From Flavobacterium sp. SUN052 (GTDB taxonomy: Bacteria; Bacteroidota; Bacteroidia; Flavobacteriales; Flavobacteriaceae), in NCBI RefSeq assembly GCF_028867935.1, contig NZ_JAPQNS010000016.1, positions 1 to 64,000 of the forward strand: 64,000 bases of DNA, given 5' to 3'. The notes under the pieces were generated by a model that ran no database searches, was not told the DNA's origin, and saw only the letters and a list, made by a program, of their open reading frames with translations. Position numbers and translations under genes: made by a program. Positions within the stretch are counted from its first letter, which is position 1. The number at the start of each line of letters is the position of its first letter. Shown here one piece after another: positions 17,831 to 26,432 of the stretch.

Positions 17831-18919
17831 ATGAACAACTCGACAACAACTACAATGAACAATCAGACAACGTTTTTGACGACCCAACCTGCGGCCAACA
17901 TGCCCGTTGCTGACGGTTCGTCAAGTGGATTGCCGCTAGATGAAAACTGGCGTAAATCTATTCCGGCGCAGGTGTTTTTGAATCATTTTTTTGCAATGGA
18001 TTACCACATTCAACATCAGAATGACCTTGAAGATTTGGCTCGCTTTCCAATCTTTAAGGACTTCAAAGGTGGGGTGTCCGAAGAGGGCCGTAAAGCGCTC
18101 GAAAAATTGCTGTTGAATAGCTGGAGTGCTGAGTATGCGCTTCGAATTACACCGGTTGTAAACGACGAGCAATATTTACAAAGCTCATTGCACTGGACAT
18201 TTCCACAGGCCTATTACAGTGTACTATTTAGTGCCCGTGCGTTTCTGGCTATTCAGGGAATCAATGTAAGTAACGAAGAACTGATTCGTAAGCGGATCGG
18301 TAATATGGTGGTACGGGGATATTACCCGGCTTCTATTGGCTATTATGCGTTAGGGCCAATCAACAATTATAGTATCCGTCGTTTGCCAATGGCTACCCGA
18401 AACGTGAAGGCTGATCTGGGTTTGCCATCGCGGGCGGGTGCTGCTCAAGCCGAGTTGGGACAGTTTTTAAAAACAACTCGCGATCAACGGATAAAAGCGC
18501 TACGGAATGCCATTCAGAATAACCCTAAAACGGCACTTCGGAGCCAGCGGACGGGTGAGGTGTTACAGAAATTTGGCCCTGAGCAATACAAGTTGCTGGC
18601 CAAACAAATTGGGTATACCACGTATTTCGACATGTTGAGCCGGCTGCGTATATCGTCTAATAACCGCGAGATTGAGCGGTTTGTCGACTCAGAGATTGAC
18701 GTACGGTTATTTCATCAGAGCTTGGTAAACATTGTGTCGCATGCCAACGCTGTTCATGAAGCTTACATTGCCAAGGCGTTGGGTCTGGATGGTTTCCGGC
18801 AGTTAGTGGCCAAATTGCCAACCTATTTGCAGGAGGGCTTCCTGCGCGAGCGGATGCAGACGATCATTGAACCGATGTTTGGCGTAGGTGATGATTCTGC
18901 GGGGCGGCTAGCGGCTTAG
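17831..18919 (+). CDS. Conserved-looking hypothetical protein, mostly helical
   Basis: 362 aa, no signal peptide. I do not recognise the family. The N-terminal 35 residues are rich in Thr, Asn and Gln and probably disordered; the rest is helical. The stretch FPQAYYSVLFSARAFLAIQG resembles the helix seen in HEPN-type proteins, and a second part has RLFHQSLVNIVSHANAVHEA, but no clear RxxxxH nuclease motif in the right place. An AT-rich leader with two TATTTTTG boxes precedes it. Function unknown. Confidence 0.75.
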   Translation: MNNSTTTTMNNQTTFLTTQPAANMPVADGSSSGLPLDENWRKSIPAQVFLNHFFAMDYHIQHQNDLEDLARFPIFKDFKGGVSEEGRKALEKLLLNSWSAEYALRITPVVNDEQYLQSSLHWTFPQAYYSVLFSARAFLAIQGINVSNEELIRKRIGNMVVRGYYPASIGYYALGPINNYSIRRLPMATRNVKADLGLPSRAGAAQAELGQFLKTTRDQRIKALRNAIQNNPKTALRSQRTGEVLQKFGPEQYKLLAKQIGYTTYFDMLSRLRISSNNREIERFVDSEIDVRLFHQSLVNIVSHANAVHEAYIAKALGLDGFRQLVAKLPTYLQEGFLRERMQTIIEPMFGVGDDSAGRLAA

Positions 18920-19018
18920 AACAAATCCCTACCGCATACTCAACAATTGCTTGCCTCTAAATCGATACGTTCATTTTTTTTATAAGTTGCTGATCAAACA
19001 CGCTTTGACCGGAAACTC

Positions 19019-20014
19019 ATGAAAAAAATTGGACGTATTGTGGCTTTATTGCTGGGGGTAGTCATCTTATTGGCAGGGGCTGCACTGGCCTATGTGAAAC
19101 TGGCGCTGCCGAATGTTGGCCCCCCGCCTGAACTCACAATTCGGGCTGATTCTGCCCAAATTGCTCATGGTAAATACCTTGCCAATCATGTAGCCTTGTG
19201 TATGGACTGCCATTCTACTCGCGACTGGACTAAAGTGGCTGGTCCGATGGTGGCCGGTACGGATGGAAAAGGAGGAGAGCACTTTTCGCGGGGAATGGGT
19301 TTCCCCGGTGATTTTTATGCACCTAATATCACTCCGGCCCGCCTGAAAAACTGGACGGATGGTGAAATATACCGCACCATCACAACGGGCGTGAGCCGGG
19401 ATGGGCGGGCCCTGTTTCCGGTAATGCCTTATATGGGATATGCCAAGATGGACCCTCAGGACGTACAGGCTATTATTGCTTACGTGCGTTCGCTGGCTCC
19501 TATTGAGCATACAGTACCAGCTTCGGTACCTGACTTTCCCATGAATCTTATTCTGAACACCATTCCCACCAAAACGGAAGGTGGAAAGCGGCCTGACCCA
19601 GCTGACGAGTTAGCTTATGGCAAATACCTGGTAACTATTTCAGCCTGTTCAGACTGCCATACACCCGTTGATGATAAGGCGCAGCCCCTGCCCGGTATGG
19701 ATTTCGCCGGTGGCCGCGAATTTGCCTTACCAACTGGTACTGTACGGGCCATGAACATCACGCCAGATCAAACCGGGATAAAAGCAATGACAAAGGCGGC
19801 CTTTATTGCGCGTTTTAAAGCCTATACCCACGCTGATTACACTCATCCGACCGTTGGCGACGACGAATTTAACTCGGTAATGCCCTGGACCATGTATGGC
19901 GGCATGTCAGAAGGCGATTTAGGCGCGATTTACACGTATTTGCAATCTGTAAAGCCTGTGAAGAACACGGTAGAACGCTTCACCCCCAAATCGAAATTAA
20001 TGGCAAGCCGATAA
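19019..20014 (+). CDS. Diheme cytochrome c
   Basis: 331 aa with an N-terminal membrane anchor or signal (residues 5-27). Two class-I cytochrome c domains each carry a CXXCH heme site: CMDCH at about residue 61 and CSDCH at about residue 213. Likely Met ligands lie in PVMPYMGYAKM and NSVMPWTMYGGM. Such proteins carry electrons in the periplasm between dehydrogenases and oxidases. The only possible partner here, the PQQ dehydrogenase, is broken. It appears to be transcribed alone. Confidence 0.92.
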   Translation: MKKIGRIVALLLGVVILLAGAALAYVKLALPNVGPPPELTIRADSAQIAHGKYLANHVALCMDCHSTRDWTKVAGPMVAGTDGKGGEHFSRGMGFPGDFYAPNITPARLKNWTDGEIYRTITTGVSRDGRALFPVMPYMGYAKMDPQDVQAIIAYVRSLAPIEHTVPASVPDFPMNLILNTIPTKTEGGKRPDPADELAYGKYLVTISACSDCHTPVDDKAQPLPGMDFAGGREFALPTGTVRAMNITPDQTGIKAMTKAAFIARFKAYTHADYTHPTVGDDEFNSVMPWTMYGGMSEGDLGAIYTYLQSVKPVKNTVERFTPKSKLMASR

Positions 20015-20091
20015 GCTAGCTTTAGCCATTCAGGTAGATCGGATTGAGCTTGTCCGTACGGATAGGTTTCTGTAATCACATTGGTTTTTAC

Positions 20092-20138
20092 CACGAACGG
20101 GGTGGTCTGGCTTGTATAGCTGGGGCACCCCGTTTGTG
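20092..20138 (+). terminator. Possible terminator hairpin downstream of the cytochrome gene
   Basis: A 13-bp stem (CACGAACGGGGTG with CACCCCGTTTGTG, one G-T pair) encloses a 21-base loop, about 80 bases after the cytochrome stop. No immediate T-run follows, so it may be a weak terminator or a dispersed repeat. Confidence 0.5.
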
Positions 20139-20254
20139 TTGAGGGATACTCTTTTAGTAATTTTCATAGATAGCCTATTCATTAACTATGGAATGATTAA
20201 TACTATGTAGTAGATTCGTAGTAGATCGTGCAAGACCCCTATAGCCTCTGAACA

Positions 20255-22165
20255 ATGAGAACGATTCAACTGCTAATCCTACTGTGTCTGATGGCTTTGT
20301 TGTCGGGAGCTCAAACCTCAACCACAGCGATCACCAGTGGTGCCACCTTGCGTCGTCTGGTTGATGTAAGCGCACCTGACTCTAGCTGGAAAAGCGACGT
20401 GGGTTTTAGTAACACCGTCATTTCAAAGAATTTGCCCAATGCTATTATCACTCGGGGGCCGTATCTGCAATTGGGATCGCAAACGGCGATCACTGTTCGC
20501 TGGCGCACCGATGTGCCAACCATAGGTCGGGTAACGTATGGCCTATCAGTGAGTAGTTTGACAGGGACGGTTAGCGAAACTGCCAGTACTACCGAGCACG
20601 AACTCCGACTAACCAATCTGACGCCCGATCAGCAATATTTTTATTCCGTGGGGACCAATACTACAATACTGGAGCAGGGAATAAATAACTATTTTCTGAC
20701 TGCTCCACCGACTGATACCAAACGCAAAATCAGGATTGCATCATTTGGGGACTGCGGTAACAACTTTGTCGATAACAATCAGACTAAAGTGCGCGATGGA
20801 TTTCTGGCGTACCGGGGAACCACGCTTACCGATCTCTGGATGCTTATTGGCGACAATTCCTATGATGGAGCCGACGATCAGTTTCAGGTGAATTTCTTTA
20901 ATCCGTACAAAGATAACCTCTTGAAGAACACTATGCTGTATGCTGTGCCGGGTAATCACGATTATAACAATAGCTCATCTGATGCTGCCGTACATGGAGT
21001 AGGTAATCCTAACGTGGCCTATTTTTCGATTTTTAGTCTGCCTACAAACACTACAACGAATACCGAAGAATGGTATTCATTTGATTACGGCCCTGTCCAC
21101 TTTGTGATGCTCGACGGCTACGGAACCCGCAACGTGGGCGGTACCGAAAAACGGTTTTATGAAGACTCGCTGAATCACCCCCAGGCACAGTGGCTGAAGG
21201 CCGATCTGGCAGCCACAACCCAAAAGTGGAAGATCGTCTATTTACACTTTCCGCCTTATTCAAAGGGGGGGCACGACTCCGATGTGGAAGGAGGTCTAAT
21301 TGCCATTCGTAGCAATATAAACCCTATTCTGGAACGCTTTGGCGTTGATCTGGTACTAACAGGCCATAGTCATGGATACGAACGTTCGTATCCAATTCAC
21401 GACCAGTATGGACCAATGCCTGCCGCTAACACGCTCAGTAATTATCGGTTTCCGGGTGATGAAAGCTCGGGTAAGTATGACGGTACTTCCAATTCCTGTG
21501 CGTATAAAAACACATCGGAGAAAAAGAAACAAGGAACTGTGTACGTAGTGGCTGGGTCTGCGGGAGCTCTAACACCTGTGCTCCCTGCTACCATTCATAC
21601 GGTGATGGCAACGGATTATTCGTTGAAAGGCAAAGGCGGGTCATTTTATATGGAAGTAGAAGATAACCGGTTCGACGCCCGATTTCTGCAAACCACCCCG
21701 ACAAGCTCTTTCTCGATTACTGATCAGTTTACGATTATGAAAGACGTAGACATTGTACAGAATCTGACGCTTACGGCGGGACAGTCAGCCACGCTTACGG
21801 CATCGTTTATCAGCGACTATGTATGGAGTAGTCCTGGACCAACATCGTTCACTGGTTCATCGCGAACCGTAGTGGTTTCGCCAACAACGAGCCAGACATT
21901 TGTTGTGAAAGATAGTAAGCAGTGTATTCAGGATGTTTTTGTGGTCCAGGTCTGTTCGGGTCCATTATTCAGCGTTAAAGCTGGTAACTGGGACGACCCT
22001 ACGGTTTGGTCGTGCAATCGGGTTCCAATCAGTACGGATCATGTTCAGGTGAAGCACAATATCGTGGTGCCTGCCAATTTACAGGCACACGCGCTGAAAG
22101 TAGAGTTCGACTCGGGGCAAAAACTGACGTATGGTACCAACGCACGGCTGATATTAAGTCAATGA
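20255..22165 (+). CDS. Secreted purple-acid-phosphatase-like metallophosphoesterase
   Basis: 636 aa. Signal peptide (1-19). An FN3-like domain (about 65-150; RGPYLQLGSQTAITVRWRTD) precedes the metallophosphoesterase domain (about 155-400) with metal-binding motifs FGDCGNN, GDNSYDG, VPGNHDYN, HFPPYSKGGHD and TGHSHGYERSYP. This is the architecture of purple acid phosphatases, which release phosphate from organic esters outside the cell. The C-terminal 60 residues (GNWDDPTVWSCNRVPISTDH) form a short beta module shared with the M23 peptidase at 44474-45832. A 15-bp hairpin follows the gene. Confidence 0.9.
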   Translation: MRTIQLLILLCLMALLSGAQTSTTAITSGATLRRLVDVSAPDSSWKSDVGFSNTVISKNLPNAIITRGPYLQLGSQTAITVRWRTDVPTIGRVTYGLSVSSLTGTVSETASTTEHELRLTNLTPDQQYFYSVGTNTTILEQGINNYFLTAPPTDTKRKIRIASFGDCGNNFVDNNQTKVRDGFLAYRGTTLTDLWMLIGDNSYDGADDQFQVNFFNPYKDNLLKNTMLYAVPGNHDYNNSSSDAAVHGVGNPNVAYFSIFSLPTNTTTNTEEWYSFDYGPVHFVMLDGYGTRNVGGTEKRFYEDSLNHPQAQWLKADLAATTQKWKIVYLHFPPYSKGGHDSDVEGGLIAIRSNINPILERFGVDLVLTGHSHGYERSYPIHDQYGPMPAANTLSNYRFPGDESSGKYDGTSNSCAYKNTSEKKKQGTVYVVAGSAGALTPVLPATIHTVMATDYSLKGKGGSFYMEVEDNRFDARFLQTTPTSSFSITDQFTIMKDVDIVQNLTLTAGQSATLTASFISDYVWSSPGPTSFTGSSRTVVVSPTTSQTFVVKDSKQCIQDVFVVQVCSGPLFSVKAGNWDDPTVWSCNRVPISTDHVQVKHNIVVPANLQAHALKVEFDSGQKLTYGTNARLILSQ

Positions 22166-22224
22166 AGGCATTATGTTATCGCTTCTCGAGTTGCTCGATG
22201 CGCTTGGCCTGGACACTATTTTGA

Positions 22225-22265
22225 AATGACGCAGAAGTGACACTCATTGCCACTTCTGCGTCATT
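22225..22265 (+). terminator. Hairpin after the phosphatase gene
   Basis: A perfect 15-bp stem (AATGACGCAGAAGTG with CACTTCTGCGTCATT) encloses 11 bases, 60 bases after the stop. It is followed by a T-rich stretch, so it is a likely terminator. Confidence 0.65.
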
Positions 22266-22372
22266 CATGTTCTCTTTTATACTGGTCGGTTGAGTATAGT
22301 TGGCGAGAGGAGAAGGCTTCTTGTAGGTTTGAGTTGTCAATCACTAAAGCTCACCTAGACTTCCTTAATGTC

Positions 22373-22858
22373 ATGTCTAATTTCAAACCAGCGCTCCTCT
22401 TTTTTGGAGGAATGTCGCTGTTGGGTATTTTACTCACCGCCGTTGCCTTCCATGTATGGGAAGGAAATCACCAACTCAAAACAAAGGGTATTGCCACCTC
22501 GGGCACTGTGGTCGGTTACCGTAGCCAGACTCATTATAGCAAAAGCCGTAGCCGCAATCGCTCTTCCAATACAGTTGCTCCGGTAGTCCAGTTTGTTGAT
22601 GTGCATCAGCAGACCCAAACGGTGGCTTCAGATTTTTATTCGTCACCCCCTCGGTTTGACGTTGGTGAACAAGTAAAACTGTGGTATCTGGAAGACGACC
22701 CACAGCATATATTGCTCGAAGGGTTCGAAGAGTGGCTGATTGTTGCAATTTTGGGAACGATAGGTGGGTTGCTCTGCCTGGTTGGTATTCCTAATTTGTT
22801 AAAAACGATTTGGGCTATGGTGGCAATCCGTTTCAGGGCAAGTAGGATTCAACTGTGA
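22373..22858 (+). CDS. DUF3592 membrane protein
   Basis: 161 aa. Two membrane segments (about 5-25 and 118-145) flank an extracytoplasmic beta domain with the DUF3592 pattern: GTVVGYRSQTHYSKS, VVQFVDVHQQTQTVAS and VGEQVKLWYLEDDPQHILLEG. I chose the ATG at 22373, where homology begins. It is a paralog of 23895-24341, with two small membrane-protein genes between them. Function unknown. Confidence 0.82.
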   Translation: MSNFKPALLFFGGMSLLGILLTAVAFHVWEGNHQLKTKGIATSGTVVGYRSQTHYSKSRSRNRSSNTVAPVVQFVDVHQQTQTVASDFYSSPPRFDVGEQVKLWYLEDDPQHILLEGFEEWLIVAILGTIGGLLCLVGIPNLLKTIWAMVAIRFRASRIQL

Positions 22859-22877
22859 CTATAAACGAACAACTCTT

Positions 22878-23177
22878 GTGTTACTCCTTCGAATTTGCTG
22901 GGTTATCAATGCATTAATCATAGCGTTAGTCTTAGTTGAACTCGCGATGATGCTAACGTTTCCTTCGTTTGCCGACAAGCAATACCTCGAACTAATTACA
23001 AGCTGGTCGGGCGTATTAATGATCTATGTGGTAAGGCTCCCGGTTAGCTATCTGTTTTACCGCAGCGGTCGACTAGGTGTGGACAGGGTGCTGGCAATAA
23101 TCCCGGCAGGTCTGGTTGCCTTTGTTGTTGCAGCTTTCCTATTCATTGTGTTTCTCTTTATTCTTAACGGGAAATAG
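22878..23177 (+). CDS. Small membrane protein
   Basis: 99 aa with three predicted membrane helices (about 5-27, 40-62, 70-95). It starts at a GTG, 19 bases after the DUF3592 stop, so it is probably in the same transcript. No recognised family. Confidence 0.6.
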   Translation: MLLLRICWVINALIIALVLVELAMMLTFPSFADKQYLELITSWSGVLMIYVVRLPVSYLFYRSGRLGVDRVLAIIPAGLVAFVVAAFLFIVFLFILNGK

Positions 23178-23257
23178 CCTGCGGTAAGTCCATATCTGGT
23201 TCTGACGTGGGTCCAGAGCTAGCTATCCCGCTTCTGTTGTATCTTCTAATGGCTCAA

Positions 23258-23569
23258 CTATTCACCCTCTTTCCTAAACCCTTCGACTAATAGAATAAGA
23301 AAGAAAAACAGGGTGGCTGTGCCTTGTATCAACGTGACTCCCACCACGAGTAGACTTTTACTCCACGATAGCTGGCCCTGAACAATTAGCCAGACAACCC
23401 GGGCTACTCCCCACCCCAGCACCCCAAATGCTACCAGATAAACTAGTAGGCCCAGATAAAATGGGGCTGAATCCCAGGTTTTGGGTAATAACCAATTGCC
23501 CAATCGGATGACTGCCCATGAGGTAATCGTCAGCCCGACGCCAAGGAGGTGCCAAAAATATAGTTTCAT
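23258..23569 (-). CDS. Small membrane protein
   Basis: 103 aa from the ATG at 23569 (a longer open frame upstream has no support). Three hydrophobic helices (about 5-22, 33-55, 65-92) and a charged tail. It resembles four-helix Bacteroidota membrane proteins of unknown role. It faces the preceding gene convergently. Confidence 0.55.
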   Translation of the reverse strand: MKLYFWHLLGVGLTITSWAVIRLGNWLLPKTWDSAPFYLGLLVYLVAFGVLGWGVARVVWLIVQGQLSWSKSLLVVGVTLIQGTATLFFFLILLVEGFRKEGE

Positions 23570-23894
23570 CACCGTGTTTGTAAGAAGCACCAACTCATGT
23601 CGAGGTTGGCTACTCAAAGGTGAGTTAGCGGGAAGGTACAGGAAAAAATAAGAACACAAATGACGCACGCTATGCTATGAACCGTAAGTAAGAGCAGATG
23701 AGCCGTCGGTGAATCTTCTTGAGTGAATCAATGAACTTGTGGAAGTTCAATCAATTGGACTATAGATAAAAAAAACGGTTCGTTAAGATTCCTGACCAGT
23801 TCAAGGGGTATTCTGTGTCAGTCGATTATAAATTATTGATGTGTAGCTGAGCATCTTGTTAGTTTTGGAATATCACTAAAACTACAAATAAAAC

Positions 23895-24341
23895 ATGGAG
23901 CTCGGCGACAAACTTTGGCTCATTTTTTTAGGCGTGTTTGCTACGGTAGGTATTGTCTGCTCGTGCATTGCTTACACGATGTGGAGTAGAAATCGAACCC
24001 TGAAAGCCGACGGCGTTGAAACCACGGGATTGGTAATCGATCATCATAAAAAATGGCAGTCAACCTCCAATCAAAGTACGGCGCTGGCCGTTGTTGTACA
24101 ATACACTGACACCCACAATCAACCACATGTGTATTACTCGACGACCTATACAGCCCCTGTACTGTTTCAGGTTGGCGAAACCGTTCGGCTGTGGTACCGA
24201 CAAGACAAACCCGATCAGATTTTGATGGAAGGAAAAGATGAGTGGCTAATTCCAATGGTGCTGGCTGGTTTTGGCCTGGTGTTCAGCCTTATTGGATTAC
24301 CTGGATTGATCAAAGCATTCTGGAGTATGCTATTTAGATAA
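23895..24341 (+). CDS. DUF3592 membrane protein, second copy
   Basis: 148 aa, two membrane helices flanking a beta domain. It aligns with 22373-22858 over its whole length (GLVIDHHKKWQSTSNQS, VVVQYTDTHNQPHVYYS, VGETVRLWYRQDKPDQILMEG, then DEWLIPMVLAG). The two are diverged tandem-type duplicates. Function unknown. Confidence 0.82.
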   Translation: MELGDKLWLIFLGVFATVGIVCSCIAYTMWSRNRTLKADGVETTGLVIDHHKKWQSTSNQSTALAVVVQYTDTHNQPHVYYSTTYTAPVLFQVGETVRLWYRQDKPDQILMEGKDEWLIPMVLAGFGLVFSLIGLPGLIKAFWSMLFR

Positions 24342-24458
24342 TGCCCATATCACAAATTGGCCTTTGCTTGCTGGCGAGATCAAATTTTTGTGCCTGAATG
24401 ACGCTGAAATGCAGATGAACCGCTGTGTGCACCACCTTAACTGCGAGGTATTTACGAA

Positions 24459-24489
24459 AAAAGCCCCGCCAAAATTTGGCGGGGCTTTT
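24459..24489 (-). terminator. Terminator of rpsL-rpsG
   Basis: A 15-bp stem of AAAAGCCCCGCCAAA and its complement with almost no loop. On the minus strand it runs into a T-rich end 24 bases after the rpsG stop. The symmetric A and T flanks let it stop transcription from both sides. Confidence 0.88.
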
Positions 24490-24512
24490 CAATTTCGCTT
24501 CGACTGGGTTTT

Positions 24513-24980
24513 TTAGAACCGGAAGTGGGAGAACGCCTTGTTGGCTTCGGCCATGCGGTGCGTATCGTCTTTCTTCTTCACGGCTGCCCCTTCACCTTTC
24601 GCTGCGGCCACGATTTCAGCAGCCAAACGATCGGTCATGGTTTTTTCACCACGTGAACGAGCATATTTAATCAGCCATTTCATGCCTACCGATACTTTAC
24701 GGTCAGCCCGTACTTCGGTGGGAACCTGGAAGGTTGCTCCACCAACACGACGGCTTTTAACTTCGACCGAAGGCATCACGTTGTTCAACGCTTTTTTCCA
24801 TACGTCGATACCGTTATCGTTGGTACGCTTGCTAACGATTTCGAGCGCGTCATAGAAAATTGTATACGCGATGCTCTTCTTGCCCTCATACATGAGGTTA
24901 TTTACGAATTTGGTTACCAATACTTCCTTATATTTCGGATCGGGTAACACGTACCGCTTGGGCGGTTTTGACTTTCTCAT
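24513..24980 (-). CDS. rpsG: 30S ribosomal protein S7
   Basis: 155 aa, typical length. It binds the 3' major domain of 16S rRNA and starts assembly of the 30S head. The N-terminus [17 protein letters not shown], the [15 protein letters not shown] helix and the conserved [14 protein letters not shown] segment identify it. It follows rpsL by 58 bases. The usual next gene of the str operon (fusA) is not here; a strong terminator ends the transcript. Confidence 0.98.
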   Translation of the reverse strand: MRKSKPPKRYVLPDPKYKEVLVTKFVNNLMYEGKKSIAYTIFYDALEIVSKRTNDNGIDVWKKALNNVMPSVEVKSRRVGGATFQVPTEVRADRKVSVGMKWLIKYARSRGEKTMTDRLAAEIVAAAKGEGAAVKKKDDTHRMAEANKAFSHFRF

Positions 24981-25038
24981 TGTGTCTTCAGATTCTGGAT
25001 CTTACTCTGCCGTCGTTACCGACGGGCAGTCTTGGTTT

Positions 25039-25470
25039 TTATTTCTTCTTTTTTACCGGTGCACCTTTTCCCCCCTTGCCTGCTACTGGAGCCTGACCTG
25101 GTTTCGGACGCTTAGCACCGTACTTAGAGCGACTCTGCAAACGACCGCTTACGCCAGCCGTATCCAGGGCACCCCGAACAATGTGGTAACGAACACCCGG
25201 AAGGTCTTTTACCCGGCCACCCCGGATCAGCACGATTGAGTGCTCCTGGAGGTTGTGGCCTTCGCCCGGAATGTAAGCATTCACTTCTTTCCCGTTCGAT
25301 AAACGAACACGGGCAACTTTACGAAGGGCCGAGTTTGGCTTCTTCGGCGTCGTTGTGTACACACGAGTACACACGCCCCGACGTTGTGGGCAGGCATCCA
25401 AAGCTGGTGATTTCGACTTGAAAATCAGCTTCTCGCGGCCTTTACGTACTAATTGTTGTATGGTTGGCAT
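25039..25470 (-). CDS. rpsL: 30S ribosomal protein S12
   Basis: 143 aa. It shapes the decoding centre on the 30S subunit. [30 protein letters not shown] (the Lys where streptomycin resistance arises keeps its usual identity) and [13 protein letters not shown] are diagnostic. The C-terminal tail is Lys-rich. A strong promoter precedes it and rpsG follows. Confidence 0.98.
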   Translation of the reverse strand: MPTIQQLVRKGREKLIFKSKSPALDACPQRRGVCTRVYTTTPKKPNSALRKVARVRLSNGKEVNAYIPGEGHNLQEHSIVLIRGGRVKDLPGVRYHIVRGALDTAGVSGRLQSRSKYGAKRPKPGQAPVAGKGGKGAPVKKKK

Positions 25471-25516
25471 TGCGCTGAAATTAATTATTGTGACGGTCGT
25501 CGCGAAAATTGAGGTG

Positions 25517-25547
25517 CAAAGATACGGAAAGCCCCTTGTAAATCAAA
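25517..25547 (-). promoter_or_regulatory. Promoter of rpsL-rpsG
   Basis: On the minus strand TTTG (25547-25544), a 19-base spacer, then TATCTTTG (25524-25517): an exact match to the Bacteroidota promoter pattern TTTG-N19-TAnnTTTG. It lies about 45 bases before the rpsL start codon. Confidence 0.85.
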
Positions 25548-25630
25548 GTGAGTATCAGCGATAACAGCAGGTATGACTACACCTGACACAAAACATTTCC
25601 GTATCTTCGCTTAAAAACAACTGCAGTCTA

Positions 25631-25789
25631 ATGGAAACACCAACCAAGCCCTTACGCGGCATCGAAATTGTTCGCAAATTGCTGGAAGTGAAGAAGCAGG
25701 CTCAACGCGAAACGATCGATAACTACCGGAACAACCCGGAAACACAGGCCATCGTGGCAAAGTTGAAAGCAATTAATGGAAAAGGGTGA
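25631..25789 (+). CDS. Small helical protein upstream of DUF6169
   Basis: 52 aa, charged and helical (GIEIVRKLLEVKKQAQRETI, then NNPETQAIVAKLKAI). Its last 14 bases overlap the start of the DUF6169 gene, so the two are translationally coupled. A weak promoter-like TATCTTCG lies 22 bases before the ATG. Short gene, coupled larger gene: the layout of an antitoxin-toxin or chaperone-client pair. The second DUF6169 gene at 57616 has the same layout, which supports this one being real. Confidence 0.68.
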   Translation: METPTKPLRGIEIVRKLLEVKKQAQRETIDNYRNNPETQAIVAKLKAINGKG

Positions 25790-26285
25790 ACTAACTGAAT
25801 CATATCAATACACGTTTACGGGTGGAACAACTAACTCGTACTTCTTTACGACGCAAACTAACGTCATTTACGAAATCAAGTTCGTGCCCTCAACCGATTA
25901 TTTTGACGGATATCAGGGGCTTGACGTTGATGTGTTTGAAATGGTGATTGCTGTTGCCGATAACCCCGGTGGGGGCCGACTGCCCGCTGACAACCGTACA
26001 GCTCCCACCATTTTTGAGCATTTTTTTCGCCCGAACCGTCATGCCCTCATCTTCATTTGCGACTCGTCGGATGGGCGCGAACGGGCGCGTTTTCGTAAGT
26101 TTGGGTGGTGGTTCTACCATAAAGCTACGATGGGTGCTTACTTCGATTTAGACATAGCCAAATTCGATCAGCAGATTACCCATGGAGACCAGACGATTTT
26201 GGTCTCGCTTATCTTCAGCCGTCGGCATCCCCAGCAAAAATTGATTGTAGATATTTTTATGGCGCTGGACGAAGGGGCTAAATAG
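25776..26285 (+). CDS. DUF6169 family protein
   Basis: 169 aa, soluble. The N-terminal beta region (SYQYTFTGGTTNSYFFTTQ) is followed by the family's core: ALIFICDSSDGRERARFRKF and GWWFYH, then a conserved C-terminal helix. The core matches the protein at 57616-58095 (VLVYICDTKDGKQRGRIKLF, EWFNRS). No catalytic motif is known to me. The overlapping small gene upstream suggests they work together. Confidence 0.75.
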   Translation: MEKGELTESYQYTFTGGTTNSYFFTTQTNVIYEIKFVPSTDYFDGYQGLDVDVFEMVIAVADNPGGGRLPADNRTAPTIFEHFFRPNRHALIFICDSSDGRERARFRKFGWWFYHKATMGAYFDLDIAKFDQQITHGDQTILVSLIFSRRHPQQKLIVDIFMALDEGAK

Positions 26286-26432
26286 ATGGCGGTCCCCAAT
26301 GCGTTTGGGATTAATTAGACTTTTTGAAGAGAAACCGGACTTATAGCAACGAATCATTCCCATTAAGTCGTATTCGTAACATAATACGGTAATTGGCCGT
26401 TTTCTTTTCAGTTCCATTCCGTACCAATACTT

